NCBI GenBank assembly: GCA_964019055.1
Contig: OZ025210.1
Coordinates: 16,315,332 to 16,379,331 of the forward strand
DNA from: Anthopleura xanthogrammica
Taxonomy: Eukaryota > Cnidaria > Anthozoa > Actiniaria > Actiniidae
Reading direction: 5' to 3'
DNA: 64,000 nucleotides
The position numbers were made by a program, and so were the translations under genes. Under the pieces are notes generated by a model that did no database searches, was not told the origin of the DNA, and saw only the letters and a list, made by a program, of their open reading frames with translations. How positions within the stretch are numbered: position 1 is the stretch's first letter; the number at the start of each line of letters is the position of its first letter. Shown piece by piece: positions 12,601 through 20,476 of this stretch.

Positions 12601-14301
12601 CTCACTATGAAGGTGGTCAGTATACATGTCTTGTGTTCACTATGCTCACTATGAAGGTGGTCAGTATACATGTCTTGTGTTCACTATACACACTATGAAG
12701 GTGGTCAGTATACATGTCTTGTGTTCACTATACTCACTATGAAGGTGGTCAGTATACATGTCTTGTGTTCACTATACTCACTATGAAGGTGGTCAGTATA
12801 CATGTCTTGTGTTCACTATACACACTATGAAGGTGGTCAGTATACATGTCTTGTGTTCACTATGCTCACTATGAAGGTGGTCAGTATACATGTCTTGTGT
12901 TCACTATGCTCACTATGAAGGTGGTCAGTATACATGTCTTGTGTTCACTATGCTCACTATGAAGGTGGTCAGTATACATGTCTTGTGTTCACTATGCTCA
13001 CTATGAAGGTGGTCAGTATACATGTCTTGTGTTCACTATACTCACTATGAAGGTGGTCAGTATACATGTCTTGTGTTCACTATGCTCACTATGAAGGTGG
13101 TCAGTATACATGTCTTGTGTTCACTATGCTCACTATGAAGGTAGTCAGTATACACACCTCCCTATAAACGTACCCTGACATACTGTAGCCAGTGAACCGA
13201 ATTACTATTAAAATACTCCAAAACAAACCCTTCCTAATACACTAAAAGTTAATTCTCTTTCAAACCAGAGATTTTTTTTTTCCTTGCGTGAATATTTTGA
13301 TAAATACACTCTTACCATATCGAGCAAAAATATGCATTTGAAAGTTATTCTGGCAGTAATTTGAACATGTTAGCCAGAATTTATCAAAATATTCACGCAA
13401 GGAAAAAAAATCTCTGGTTTGAAAGAGAATTATAACTTTTAGTGTATTAGGAAGGGTTTGTTTTGGAGTATTTTAATAGTAATTCGGTTTTTCTGAGTAT
13501 CTCTCGGGCCGCCGTAACTTTCAATATGCGAAAATCACGGCTTTAGAATATTTCGGCGAATTACTTGAAATCTAACAGATTGATTTTCTTTAAAATAGTT
13601 GGAATCGTTTTGCAATAGCTTGAAGTTGATGATGTCGTTTACCGCTTGTCTAGGTCTCATCGAGTTTTAGAGTTATTCGATAAAAACCAATTTCAACAAT
13701 ATTTGTTTATCGTTGCCAAGGTAACGTCAATCAAGCTAAAATTAACATCATTTTAAAATTTCATCTTAGCTCTATAACTGGTCCAAAAATCAAGTATATA
13801 GGTATAAGTTAAGACTATGAATAAGCCAAATGAAAATGAAAGGTATGGTCTGAAAAATACTATAGGAAGCCACCTTAAGTCGTTTCAGTTGAATGGTAAC
13901 CATGGCTTTTTCAAACTGAAACGTGAATACTGCCTTTCTCTTTAAATATAACTCCTTCTGACGTATTCGTCCTGTCCTAGGCATGCTAATCATGTTGATA
14001 TTCTTGTCCTCAAACTTTGTAGCTCAGTGTACTAATTTTAGTGTGACTCTCATTTCAATCAAGCTATTATTTGTATATACTTTATCTAAATCAATTTCTT
14101 TTAGATATGGGTCCATTGATGTCTTCACCAACAAGCAATACCTTCTCTTCATCGCTACCCATCACCTTATCACCGCCCTCTCTGACGTCACCGTCCTCCA
14201 CAGCAGCAGGCAATGGCTCTTTCGTCATTCCTTTAACATCGCCATTGTTTGGTAGTAGTTCGGGATTCTCTTCATCTGTGCTCCCAGACTTACCGAAATA
14301 A
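3628..14301 (+). CDS. TBRG1-like FYRN/FYRC nuclear protein with N-terminal HARE-HTH domain
   Basis: Eighteen exons, all phase-consistent: 3628-3785, 4283-4334, 4429-4511, 4608-4650, 4813-4875, 5695-5754, 5866-5985, 6433-6503, 6742-7223, 7774-7899, 8368-8451, 9390-9445, 9792-9938, 10625-10722, 11026-11180, 11651-11857, 12246-12383, 14105-14301 (779 aa). Residues about 57-132 match a HARE-HTH domain (LSARTLLDAAERVLMAEGGK, LANLESILYRE, RIEGRLGWFAL), a winged-helix fold of chromatin proteins. Residues about 170-225 match the N-terminal region of vertebrate TBRG1 (NAAACDDIARTEAKL, FLLKRLFQYQAATE). A Lys/Gln-rich low-complexity stretch follows. FYRN (about 447-510; PVFPIILGGLTVHSLGE, RPGFHSERYIWPVGYCSSR) and FYRC (about 511-600; EFFGYSHPTIQYLIQNLPG, KYQWVKFELPK) are well conserved, then a Ser/Thr-rich tail. 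Vertebrate TBRG1 (about 410 aa) stabilises p53 and acts in the nucleus; this protein is nearly twice as long. The first exon and start are the least certain; the HARE and FYR exons are firm. Confidence 0.9.
5022..5202. mobile_element. MITE with 17-bp perfect terminal inverted repeats
   Basis: Lies in intron 5 of the TBRG1-like gene. It starts CAGGGCTTGAAATAATG and ends with the exact inverse CATTATTTCAAGCCCTG. The inside is rich in CTGGTCA/CTGGACA motifs. No coding capacity, so it would depend on an unidentified transposase. Confidence 0.85.
5339..5503. mobile_element. Fragment of a MITE related to the one near 36.5 kb
   Basis: The right end (AAGATGGTGCAGGGAACTGT then GGGGACTAT) and internal blocks (ATGATAGAGAC, CACATGTCTCTATCAATGCAA) match, in inverted order, the element at 36479-36659. 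The left end is not clear. The 77-codon open frame crossing it is judged non-coding. Confidence 0.5.
6055..6112. repeat. Fragment of a SINE 3' body
   Basis: GGCTTTTTCTCCTCAAAAA followed by CGACTCCTAAATTCTAATTT resembles the distal part of the tRNA-derived SINE at 51.9-52.1 kb (TCAACTTCTCAATTCCAATT). A short remnant in intron 7 of the TBRG1-like gene. Confidence 0.4.
6588..6634. repeat. (TA)n microsatellite
   Basis: About 23 TA dinucleotides in the intron before exon 9 of the TBRG1-like gene. Such tracts can extrude cruciforms and are usually length-polymorphic. Confidence 0.95.
8507..8793. mobile_element. TIR/foldback element with two nested inverted blocks
   Basis: The outer ends are CCAGCTGATCTGA (8507-8519) and TCAGATCAGCTGG (8781-8793). 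An inner pair GCAAAACTGAGGTGTCAT (8558-8575) and ATGACACCTCAGTTTTGC (8737-8754) is also exact. The spacing fits a non-autonomous DNA transposon in intron 11 of the TBRG1-like gene. The right arm carries TGACGTCA, a CRE palindrome. Confidence 0.8.
9006..9023. repeat. Poly(C) tract
   Basis: A run of about 18 C in the intron before exon 12 of the TBRG1-like gene. The minus strand is a pure G run, with G-quadruplex potential and a likely assembly or polymerase slippage point. Confidence 0.9.
10204..10326. repeat. Hairpin (palindromic MITE-like) with about 46-bp arms
   Basis: CACTTGAACATGTGCACAAT through ACTCTGATCAACAGGCA (10204-10250) is repeated inverted as TGCCTGTTGTTCAGAGT through TGTTCAAGTG (10277-10326) with a few mismatches and a 26-bp loop. 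It lies in the intron before exon 14 of the TBRG1-like gene. Confidence 0.8.
10903..10990 (+). repeat. SINE body fragment
   Basis: CACAACTCAAGTAGAGGTGC, TTGTTGGTTCACTCCTG and TTTCGAGGGTTTTTCACAC align with the post-tRNA body of the SINE at 51.9 kb (GAGTAGAGTTGCTTGTTGGT, TTGAGGGTCTTTCTCC). The tRNA-like head is missing, so it is a truncated insertion in the intron before exon 15. Confidence 0.55.
12411..13160. repeat. 44-bp tandem minisatellite
   Basis: About 17 copies of a 44-bp unit (CTATGAAGGTGGTCAGTATA, CATGTCTTGTGTTCA, CTATGCTCA). One copy near 12510-12530 is shortened by loss of ATGCTCACT. Units vary mainly between ATGCTCACT, ATACTCACT and ATACACACT. It lies in the last intron of the TBRG1-like gene. 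Confidence 0.97.
13195..13489. mobile_element. Long foldback element, arms about 110 bp
   Basis: A left arm (13195-13305, starting AACCGAATTACTATT) and a near-perfect inverted right arm (13379-13489, ending AATAGTAATTCGGTTT) surround a loop of about 73 bp. Only a few mismatches or indels separate the arms. It directly follows the 44-bp minisatellite in the last intron of the TBRG1-like gene. A transcript would form a long hairpin. Confidence 0.88.
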
Positions 14302-14422
14302 ATGACTGTAAATGAACCATAACCGAGCACTGCTCGATAGTAGTTCGGCATTCTCGTCATCTGTGCTCCGAGACTTACAGGAATAAAATAACTGTAACTC
14401 AGTCATAACCGAGCGCTGGCCG
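14253..14422 (+). repeat. 85-bp tandem duplication over the stop codon of the TBRG1-like gene
   Basis: Unit 1 starts TAGTAGTTCGGGATTCTC (14253) and contains the last codons, the TAA stop and AATAAATGACTG. Unit 2 (from 14338, TAGTAGTTCGGCATTCTC) is about 80% identical and has its own stop-like TAA inside GGAATAAAATAA. The offset of 85 is not a multiple of three, so unit 2 is not a read-through extension. Both units hold an AATAAA that could act as a poly(A) signal. Confidence 0.8.
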
Positions 14423-14899
14423 AAGTATTGTTGCCATAGTAATATGGTGAATATTGGAGCGGAAGACGACGAGCCTTGTGAAGGGAGTTTGAAGCCTGGA
14501 AAAGAAAGGGAAGCAACGTAACGAAGTATAAGCAATTATATTCAAAACTAGAACTTCGCCGTTACCTTTCTGTTACGTGCCGTATATGGCACATAATAAG
14601 GCTTCAACTTGAAAAGAATTGAAAACATTAAATTATCATGTATCATATCCGCCGTTTGTTTTTAGATGCTAAAACAAAAAAATGAAAGAAACAGAACTGA
14701 TTGCTAACACAGAATTGTAATGCCACGATGATCTATGACTAAATGAACTGCAATGTAATATTGGTTCAAAAGGGTGGATACAGGTTTTACAACTAGCTTT
14801 ATTACTTATAATGCTGTTCTGTATCAGCATACCTGGCTGTATCAGTTATGAGACTATAAAATAGAACGCGCGTTCTGATTAGTCAATCACCGTCTTATA
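14423..14899. other. Intergenic between the TBRG1-like and ETS genes
   Basis: No coding exon or RNA gene recognised. The second AATAAA (in GGAATAAAATAA near 14382) and this stretch probably contain the 3' end of the TBRG1-like transcript. Confidence 0.5.
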
Positions 14900-15196
14900 C
14901 AGGGTTCCCACGGTCAGGGAAATGTCGGTCAATTCTGAATTTTTTTCAAAGTCAAGGAATTGTCAGGAATTTTGATTTTGGTCAGTGAATTTTTGCAATT
15001 TACCCAAAAGTCAGTGAAAAGTCACGGAATTTCTGTCAGCCTTCAAAAAATTGTTTTAAATTCGGAATTCTTATAGTTTGGCTTTCTGTGGTCAAACTAC
15101 CATTTTTCGTAAAATAAGTGGTCAGCGAAAAATAAGTGGTGTTTGGTCAGGGAAAAGTCAGGGAATTTTATTTTTCCAGATGAGTGACAACCCTGT
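14900..15196 (+). mobile_element. Dispersed repeat with CAGGGTT/AACCCTG ends, copy 1
   Basis: It starts CAGGGTTCCCACGGTCAGGG and ends near GACAACCCTG, giving short terminal inverted repeats. The inside repeats GGTCAGGGAAAAGTCAGGGA-type motifs. A second copy in the same orientation lies at 18584-18884, so the pair brackets the small ETS gene. Confidence 0.8.
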
Positions 15197-15750
15197 TATA
15201 TAACTCAACATAGATCGTGAGGAAACGACGTCGTCAAGCGCAGGGATTTTTCCAAGAAGAATATGAGTGGAGTCGATGTGGAGAAAAACTCTGATTTTTC
15301 AAAGAAAGACTCACGAACAGAGTTAACCAAACTTACAGTACTGAGACCCGAATGAATTCGCCGATTCTTGATTACCTTCTCTAGGGTTCTCACAATTTCC
15401 GACATTTCACGCCGCTCGTTTTCGATAACAACAATAGCAAACTGTACTCTGCAACTGCACGAAAATGTTTGAATTTTCAATTCATTTTCTTTCTAGTTGT
15501 CCCTAAAAAACGCAAAGCATTACTGATGGGGATGCAAAAGTGATAAATCAGAAAACACAGCCAATTAAGGTCAAAGATATCAACTGTATAGACACACCTA
15601 GATGTTTCTTAGCAAAAAGGTAAAGAGCTAGGTGTGAGGTGTCGATGGTTGTCATGGAGACAAGAAAACTTTTGATTTTTGTTTATTTGTTTGTATTTGT
15701 TATTCTTGGGTCCGGTCAAGTATCTAGGCGGTGGAGCAATACTCAAAACA
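15197..15750. other. Upstream flank of the small ETS gene
   Basis: No coding exon recognised. The 91-codon open frame on the minus strand has no domain and no splice context. Confidence 0.45.
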
Positions 15751-15756
15751 TATAAA
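15751..15756 (+). promoter_or_regulatory. TATA box of the small ETS gene
   Basis: CATATAAATCAG holds TATAAA 68 bp before the start codon at 15819, the right distance for a TSS near 15780 and a 5' UTR of about 40 nt. It is the only good TATA match upstream of this gene. Confidence 0.55.
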
Positions 15757-15818
15757 TCAGAACACAGAACTGGACATGCACTTTAAAGAAACAGTTCTCC
15801 TCACATCTAATCGCAATC

Positions 15819-18504
15819 ATGTCAAGTCGATCTGGTAAGTTTCAAAGATTTTAACAATCCTTCAAATTAGCTTCAAAAACCTGTTACATATCGTGTATAT
15901 TTTCTACTACTAAGTTTTTATCTAAAATTACGTGAACTAACGTCGAAACGTCTTAACTTTGTATATATATTTTTACGTTTTTACTATGTGCAATTCATTT
16001 TAAAAATTTATTGTCGCTATTTTTCATTCTTAAATTGATATCTCAGAATCTTCTTATAATTAGTATAATATCCACTTCGGTATCCTAAGAATTGTGCGTT
16101 CTGATGGCTGTTTGAGCGAGTGGTATTTTCTATCTCTGGGTTTACAGTTTTGTTCTTTTTCCTTTTTAAAGGACCGTCTTCCAGTTCGTTACCTTTAAAC
16201 ACAATTACATAACAACATGCTGTTTTTCTAGTGCTGCTTTGCATCATTAAAACCAGGGGTTGTTTCCAATCAGTGTTTGAGCGAGTTGAACAATTACACT
16301 CGCGATCATTTTGGTTCTTGATTTGATCAGTTAATTGAAAGCTGCTTTGCTCTTGAAAACGTCATATATAGAAATGAAAAATAACGAAATATCAAATAGG
16401 AATTAATTAGAAACATTTTTCTTTATTATTATTAATATTATGAATGAGAATAACTGTTTAGTAATATAGAAACAAGATAATCTCAAAACTATCAGTCTAT
16501 GCAGCGAAATAATTACATCTGTTTTGAAAACCAAAATGAATTCCCATTTGCTATTTTTTGTTTTTATACGGACAATGTTCTTGCCGATTAGGGGCGAATG
16601 GCTTGGCGATTGCACTACCGATAGGATAATGTGAACATTTGAATAAGTCTTTTATGATGGAAAATGCCAGTTTTCACGCGACATCCAAAAAAATCAAAAT
16701 TATACTATATTATTATAGACCCATCAGTTCGAAAAATGGCCCGCTTCTAATTTACATATTTTCTAAATTTAATGCCTCAAGAGGAACAAAACAAGTCAAT
16801 GGAAAGAAGATAATATATATAAGGATTCTGTGAAAAATCTGGGACAAAAAAGTGATTATTTTAGGAGTTACGGCAGTGTAAAGTGTGTAAATGACACCAA
16901 AGCGAGGCTAGTCAGTATTGATCAGCAAAATCTGGTACTAATATCTGTAAATTCATTCCGTTATAACTTAACCTTACCTGCTCACTCACTTTTGGATGCT
17001 CTTTCATGTAAGACTGATGTAGTGATACAAATTTTGATTGACGAAGTTTGAATAGAAAAGTGAAGAATCGCCATTTTTAGAATCGGTGAATACCTTGCAT
17101 AAAGACATGTACGCCGTATAAGATTTGTTTGTGTTCGTCCGCCATGTCGTGCCGCCATGTTGCTCGCCTATAATTCCGCAACGAGTTGCTTTACAACCTT
17201 ATAACTTTACCATTATATGTAGTTATGAACGTTCAACAAGATTATCAAACTTTTATTTCATTAAATTGCGAAATTACGCTTTCGAAATTCAGTTGATGAT
17301 GTCATTCGGCCTGACGACACTGAACGAAACCGGTGATGAAAATTCTGTATACCCATACTTCCCTTGGGTCTTGGAATGAGATATCTCCAATAACTTTTCG
17401 TCTACTGCCTGTCACTTTTGGCAACGAATTTTTTTTATTATTAGGGGTAAGATCAATCGCCGACACACCGTTAATCCTCTATTAAGCCCACCTCCCCCTC
17501 TCAAATAAGCCCCCCCCCCCCCCCCCAAACGTGCCTGAAATAAATAAGTCTTCCGGGGGGCATAATAGAGGATTTACGGTTTACATGTAGCATGTTCAGT
17601 GGAAAAAAATTACGGATATTTTTTACGAGTACAGCTTATTTTTTAGCATCCATAATCTCTGTAAAGAGCTTTGGTGCAATTAAGTCTAAAAAAAGTAGTA
17701 GGCTGTTGTAAAATGTACTGATTTCCATCTGACAAACAGGCATAAAACAATATTTTGCTAGTTTTTATATTTTGTGAAATAAAGATAGCTATAGTTTTGT
17801 CTCTTGTTCCCCGGGTTCTACCAAGTCGTAACATATATTCAATCCCATCTAATTTATTATTGGAACTTAGTCACGATGAAAAGTTGCTGGCGAAGCATTT
17901 GCAATAATACAATATCTTTTTTTCTCTTATTTTAGGAAGAAAAAGCAGACTTTTGCAGTTTCTGGCATCATTGTTACTCAAACCTCATCAATACTCAAAC
18001 ATTATTCACTGGGAATCTGAGCAAGGAGAATTCGTGATAAAGGATTCTCGTGAAGTAGCGCGTCTTTGGGGCCAACAAACTGGACGACCAAATATGACAT
18101 ACAGTACGATGGGAAGAGCTCTTAGACATTGCTACTCCAAAGGAGCTCTAACCAAAATTAAGCAAAAACGATGTGGTTACAAGTTCAGTGAAGAATACGT
18201 GCAAGGTATGAAGTTATACACTGAGTCAGATCCATGTCCTGAAGAGTTACCATGGCAACGAATGACACCTGAAGAGTTACCATGGCAACGAATGACAACA
18301 CCTTATCAAAATGACGGCTTTGTCTCCAGTCCTTTGTACCAAGGCAACCTTTGTGCAAACCAAGGAAACGAATTTGCCAATTTTGCTTGGCAACCGACTA
18401 TGGCGTCCTATATGGTTGCACAAGCTGAGAGAGGTTGGAGTCTGACGTCATACCAGGGCTTTCCTCCCAATACTTATTCTTGCGAGACTTCTATGTTATA
18501 TTAG
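15819..18504 (+). CDS. Divergent ETS-domain transcription factor
   Basis: Two exons: 15819-15834 (ATG plus five codons, donor G|GTAAGT) and 17936-18504 (acceptor TTTTAG), 194 aa. The ETS winged helix-turn-helix lies at the extreme N-terminus, about residues 9-92: LLQFLASLLLKPHQYS, GEFVIKDSREVARLWGQQ, RPNMTYSTMGRALRHCY, CGYKFSEEY. The two recognition-helix arginines of RALR are kept, but the usual LWQFL tryptophan is leucine and the usual [12 protein letters not shown] is altered, so it is a fast-evolving member. It would bind GGA(A/T)-core DNA in the nucleus. Nothing but the ETS domain is recognised; the tail ends ETSMLY. The short first exon relies on splice phase and the TATA box. Similarity is spread over PDEF-, ESE- and SPI-like groups; no orthologue is claimed. 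Confidence 0.82.
15835..17935 (+). other. Single intron of the small ETS gene
   Basis: A 2.1-kb intron. CCGCCATGTCGTG and CCGCCATGTTGC near 17140-17162 form two closely spaced YY1-like cores on the minus strand. A foldback element occupies 17467-17580. The other open frames in it show no domain. Confidence 0.6.
17467..17580. mobile_element. Small foldback element with C/G-rich centre
   Basis: CCGTTAATCCTCTATTAAGC at the left and ATAATAGAGGATTTACGG at the right are imperfect inverted copies. The centre has a 16-18 C run and a CCGGGGGG block. It lies in the intron of the small ETS gene. Confidence 0.65.
18237..18296 (+). repeat. Exact 30-bp in-frame tandem duplication in the ETS gene
   Basis: The ten codons for PEELPWQRMT occur twice in a row without a base change, just after the ETS domain. 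Perfect identity implies a recent slippage event, possibly polymorphic. Confidence 0.92.
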
Positions 18505-18583
18505 GCGAGTCAAATGAATATAATCTTGTTCAGTTACTTTTTCATAGATATCCTATCTTATAAGTATCATAATCATCCTCATT

Positions 18584-18884
18584 CAGGGTTCCCACGGTCA
18601 GGGAAAAGTCAGTGAATTCTGAATTTTTTTCCAAGGTCAGGGAATGTGAATTTTTACAATTTTCTCAAAAGTCAATAAAAAGTCAAGGAATTTCTGTCAG
18701 TATTCACTAAATTGTTTTAAATTCGGAATTCTTAGTTGGCTTTCCTTTGGATCAACTACCATGGAAATATAATTTTTTGCGAAATACGTTCACAGTATGG
18801 CCAGTGAAAATATTTTTTTGGTCAGGGAAAAGTTAGGGGGAAATCAGAAAATCATATTTTTCCAGATCGATGATTGGAATCCAG
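18584..18884 (+). mobile_element. Dispersed repeat with CAGGGTT end, copy 2
   Basis: Same family and orientation as 14900-15196 (CAGGGTTCCCACGGTCAGGG, then TTTTAAATTCGGAATTCTTA). It is more diverged and begins about 80 bp after the stop codon of the small ETS gene, so it may be in its 3' UTR. Confidence 0.78.
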
Positions 18885-19116
18885 TCATTTATTATTATCA
18901 CCATCATTCAATAGATGGTACCAGCTGTTCTCAATGTTAATTATGTAATTGCTAGTTTACGCCGTGGGAAACGGTATTGTATTATAGTTAATTTTTATGC
19001 TTCTTAAAAATTTAGAATCATTTAAAAATTTAGAAATTCTGTATTTCCAAGTCATTTATTTACATGTAAAGGAGACTAGTGGACTTACACTTTAATTGTG
19101 TAGTTCTTTCAATCAC

Positions 19117-19241
19117 TTAGGCCCGGTTTAGACGTCGAATTTCACATGTGTCGAATCCAATGCAAATGAATTCAAACAATAGCTATGCTCATTTGCATTA
19201 GATTCGGCACATGTGAAATTTGACGTCAAAAACGGGCCTTA
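19117..19241. mobile_element. Palindromic MITE with TTA flanks
   Basis: TTAGGCCCGGTTTAGACGTC followed by GAATTTCACATGTGTCGAAT is mirrored by ATTCGGCACATGTGAAATTT and GACGTCAAAAACGGGCCTTA. Both ends abut TTA, as expected for a 3-bp target duplication. It lies between the two tail-to-tail ETS genes. Confidence 0.8.
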
Positions 19242-19352
19242 AACTCTCTTTTTCGGTACAGGAGTTTCGAAGTTTGGTATATGGGGAGGGGAGATTTGGC
19301 CTAAAAGTGTTGGGAGTATCGCTATCGTCTCAACTAAGAAAATTGTAAGAAA

Positions 19353-19626
19353 CCCCGGGGGGGGGGGTACTTCGGGTCGTTTCATACGGGGACTCTCGAC
19401 TCTTAGCCTTTCCTATACCAATTTTCAGCAAAAAGGTACCCCTTTTTTATACCTTTTTGCCTGAAAAGGTACCCCTTTCATGTATCTTTAAAGAAAATCG
19501 ACTTCTTTTTATACCAAAACTCACAAATTTCCACCCCTTTTCTATAAGTGCGGCCTGAAAAAAAGTACCTCTTTCGGGCGGAGCATCCCCGTATAGTCCA
19601 TCATAGGGAGTACCCCCTCCCCCGGG
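19353..19626. mobile_element. MITE with CCCCGGGGG/CCCCCGGG termini
   Basis: The left end is CCCCGGGGGGGGGG then TACTTCGGG; the right end is GGGAGTACCCCCTCCCCCGGG in inverse sense. Inside, AAAAGGTACCCCTTT-like blocks recur about every 40 bp. No coding capacity is supported. Confidence 0.75.
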
Positions 19627-20476
19627 TAAGAAACGCCAACAGTTGGATTGAATTGTGGGTTTACACATATTTGATATTACAAGCAAATTTTAGGCAAACG
19701 TTTTACCCAGTGAAGACTGAAACCAATCCTCCATAGAAAAGAATTGCCTCAAATTAATAAAACGAGACCATCACAATTATATCACTTGTGTACTTTATTT
19801 ACACCATTGGATGATAATAAAATATGGTGTTCAACCATATGCCAATATAACTCATAAATTATCTATATTTTTTGATTTGAACTTTCATAAACGTCTTGTG
19901 GAAAAACCATTTTATACAATAAATATATTCTAAATGTCTTGGTATGGTTGGCTGTGAAAAAACCGTTAGGAAACAGGAAAAACATCCAATTCATTATTAT
20001 AGAAAAATATATTCGACTAAAAAACGATAACTTTGGCAAGAATTTTGCTTTATAAAAACACGAACCTTAAATCCACAAATAGTTTGTTTGATATAAATCA
20101 GTTAGTTGAATTTTTTTTTTATTTACAGGCCGAGTCAAACTCTTTAACACCTTAACTGACTGCCTGCCCAAGTATTGTGGTTGTATGGGCGATACTGCTT
20201 AACTGGAAAGTACTCTGGCACTTTGTCTAAACAACTGGAATGATAGCGTTCGTTTACACAAACAGTTTCAACTTGAAAATGATGAATTGTTACAGTTTGA
20301 TGGCGACGAATTAAAGAAATATACAGTACGATTATCAGTACCTTTGAAGCTCCAAGCTCAGAGCATTTAATCTGAATGCGTAAATAAATATAACATTTGT
20401 ATGTATATATAATATGTATTTATATATATTTATATATAAAACTATCTATAAAATTGTCTCTTTAATTCAGTCATTT
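19627..20476. other. Shared 3' region of the two ETS genes
   Basis: No coding exon. The probable 3' UTR of the ERG/FLI gene runs leftward from 20476. AATAAA at 19757-19762 on the plus strand could serve the small ETS gene, and the minus-strand AATAAA near 19794-19799 the ERG/FLI gene, so the transcripts may nearly meet. Confidence 0.45.
19794..19799 (-). terminator. Candidate poly(A) signal of the ERG/FLI gene
   Basis: The plus-strand TTTATT here reads AATAAA on the minus strand, about 680 nt after the stop codon at 20477. Position and motif fit, but other AT-rich variants are present. Confidence 0.35.

Noticed and set aside
14091..14535. Minus-strand genes opposite the last TBRG1-like exon
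   Set aside because: Antisense frames across a Ser/Thr-rich coding exon and its duplicated unit; no splice sites or domains.
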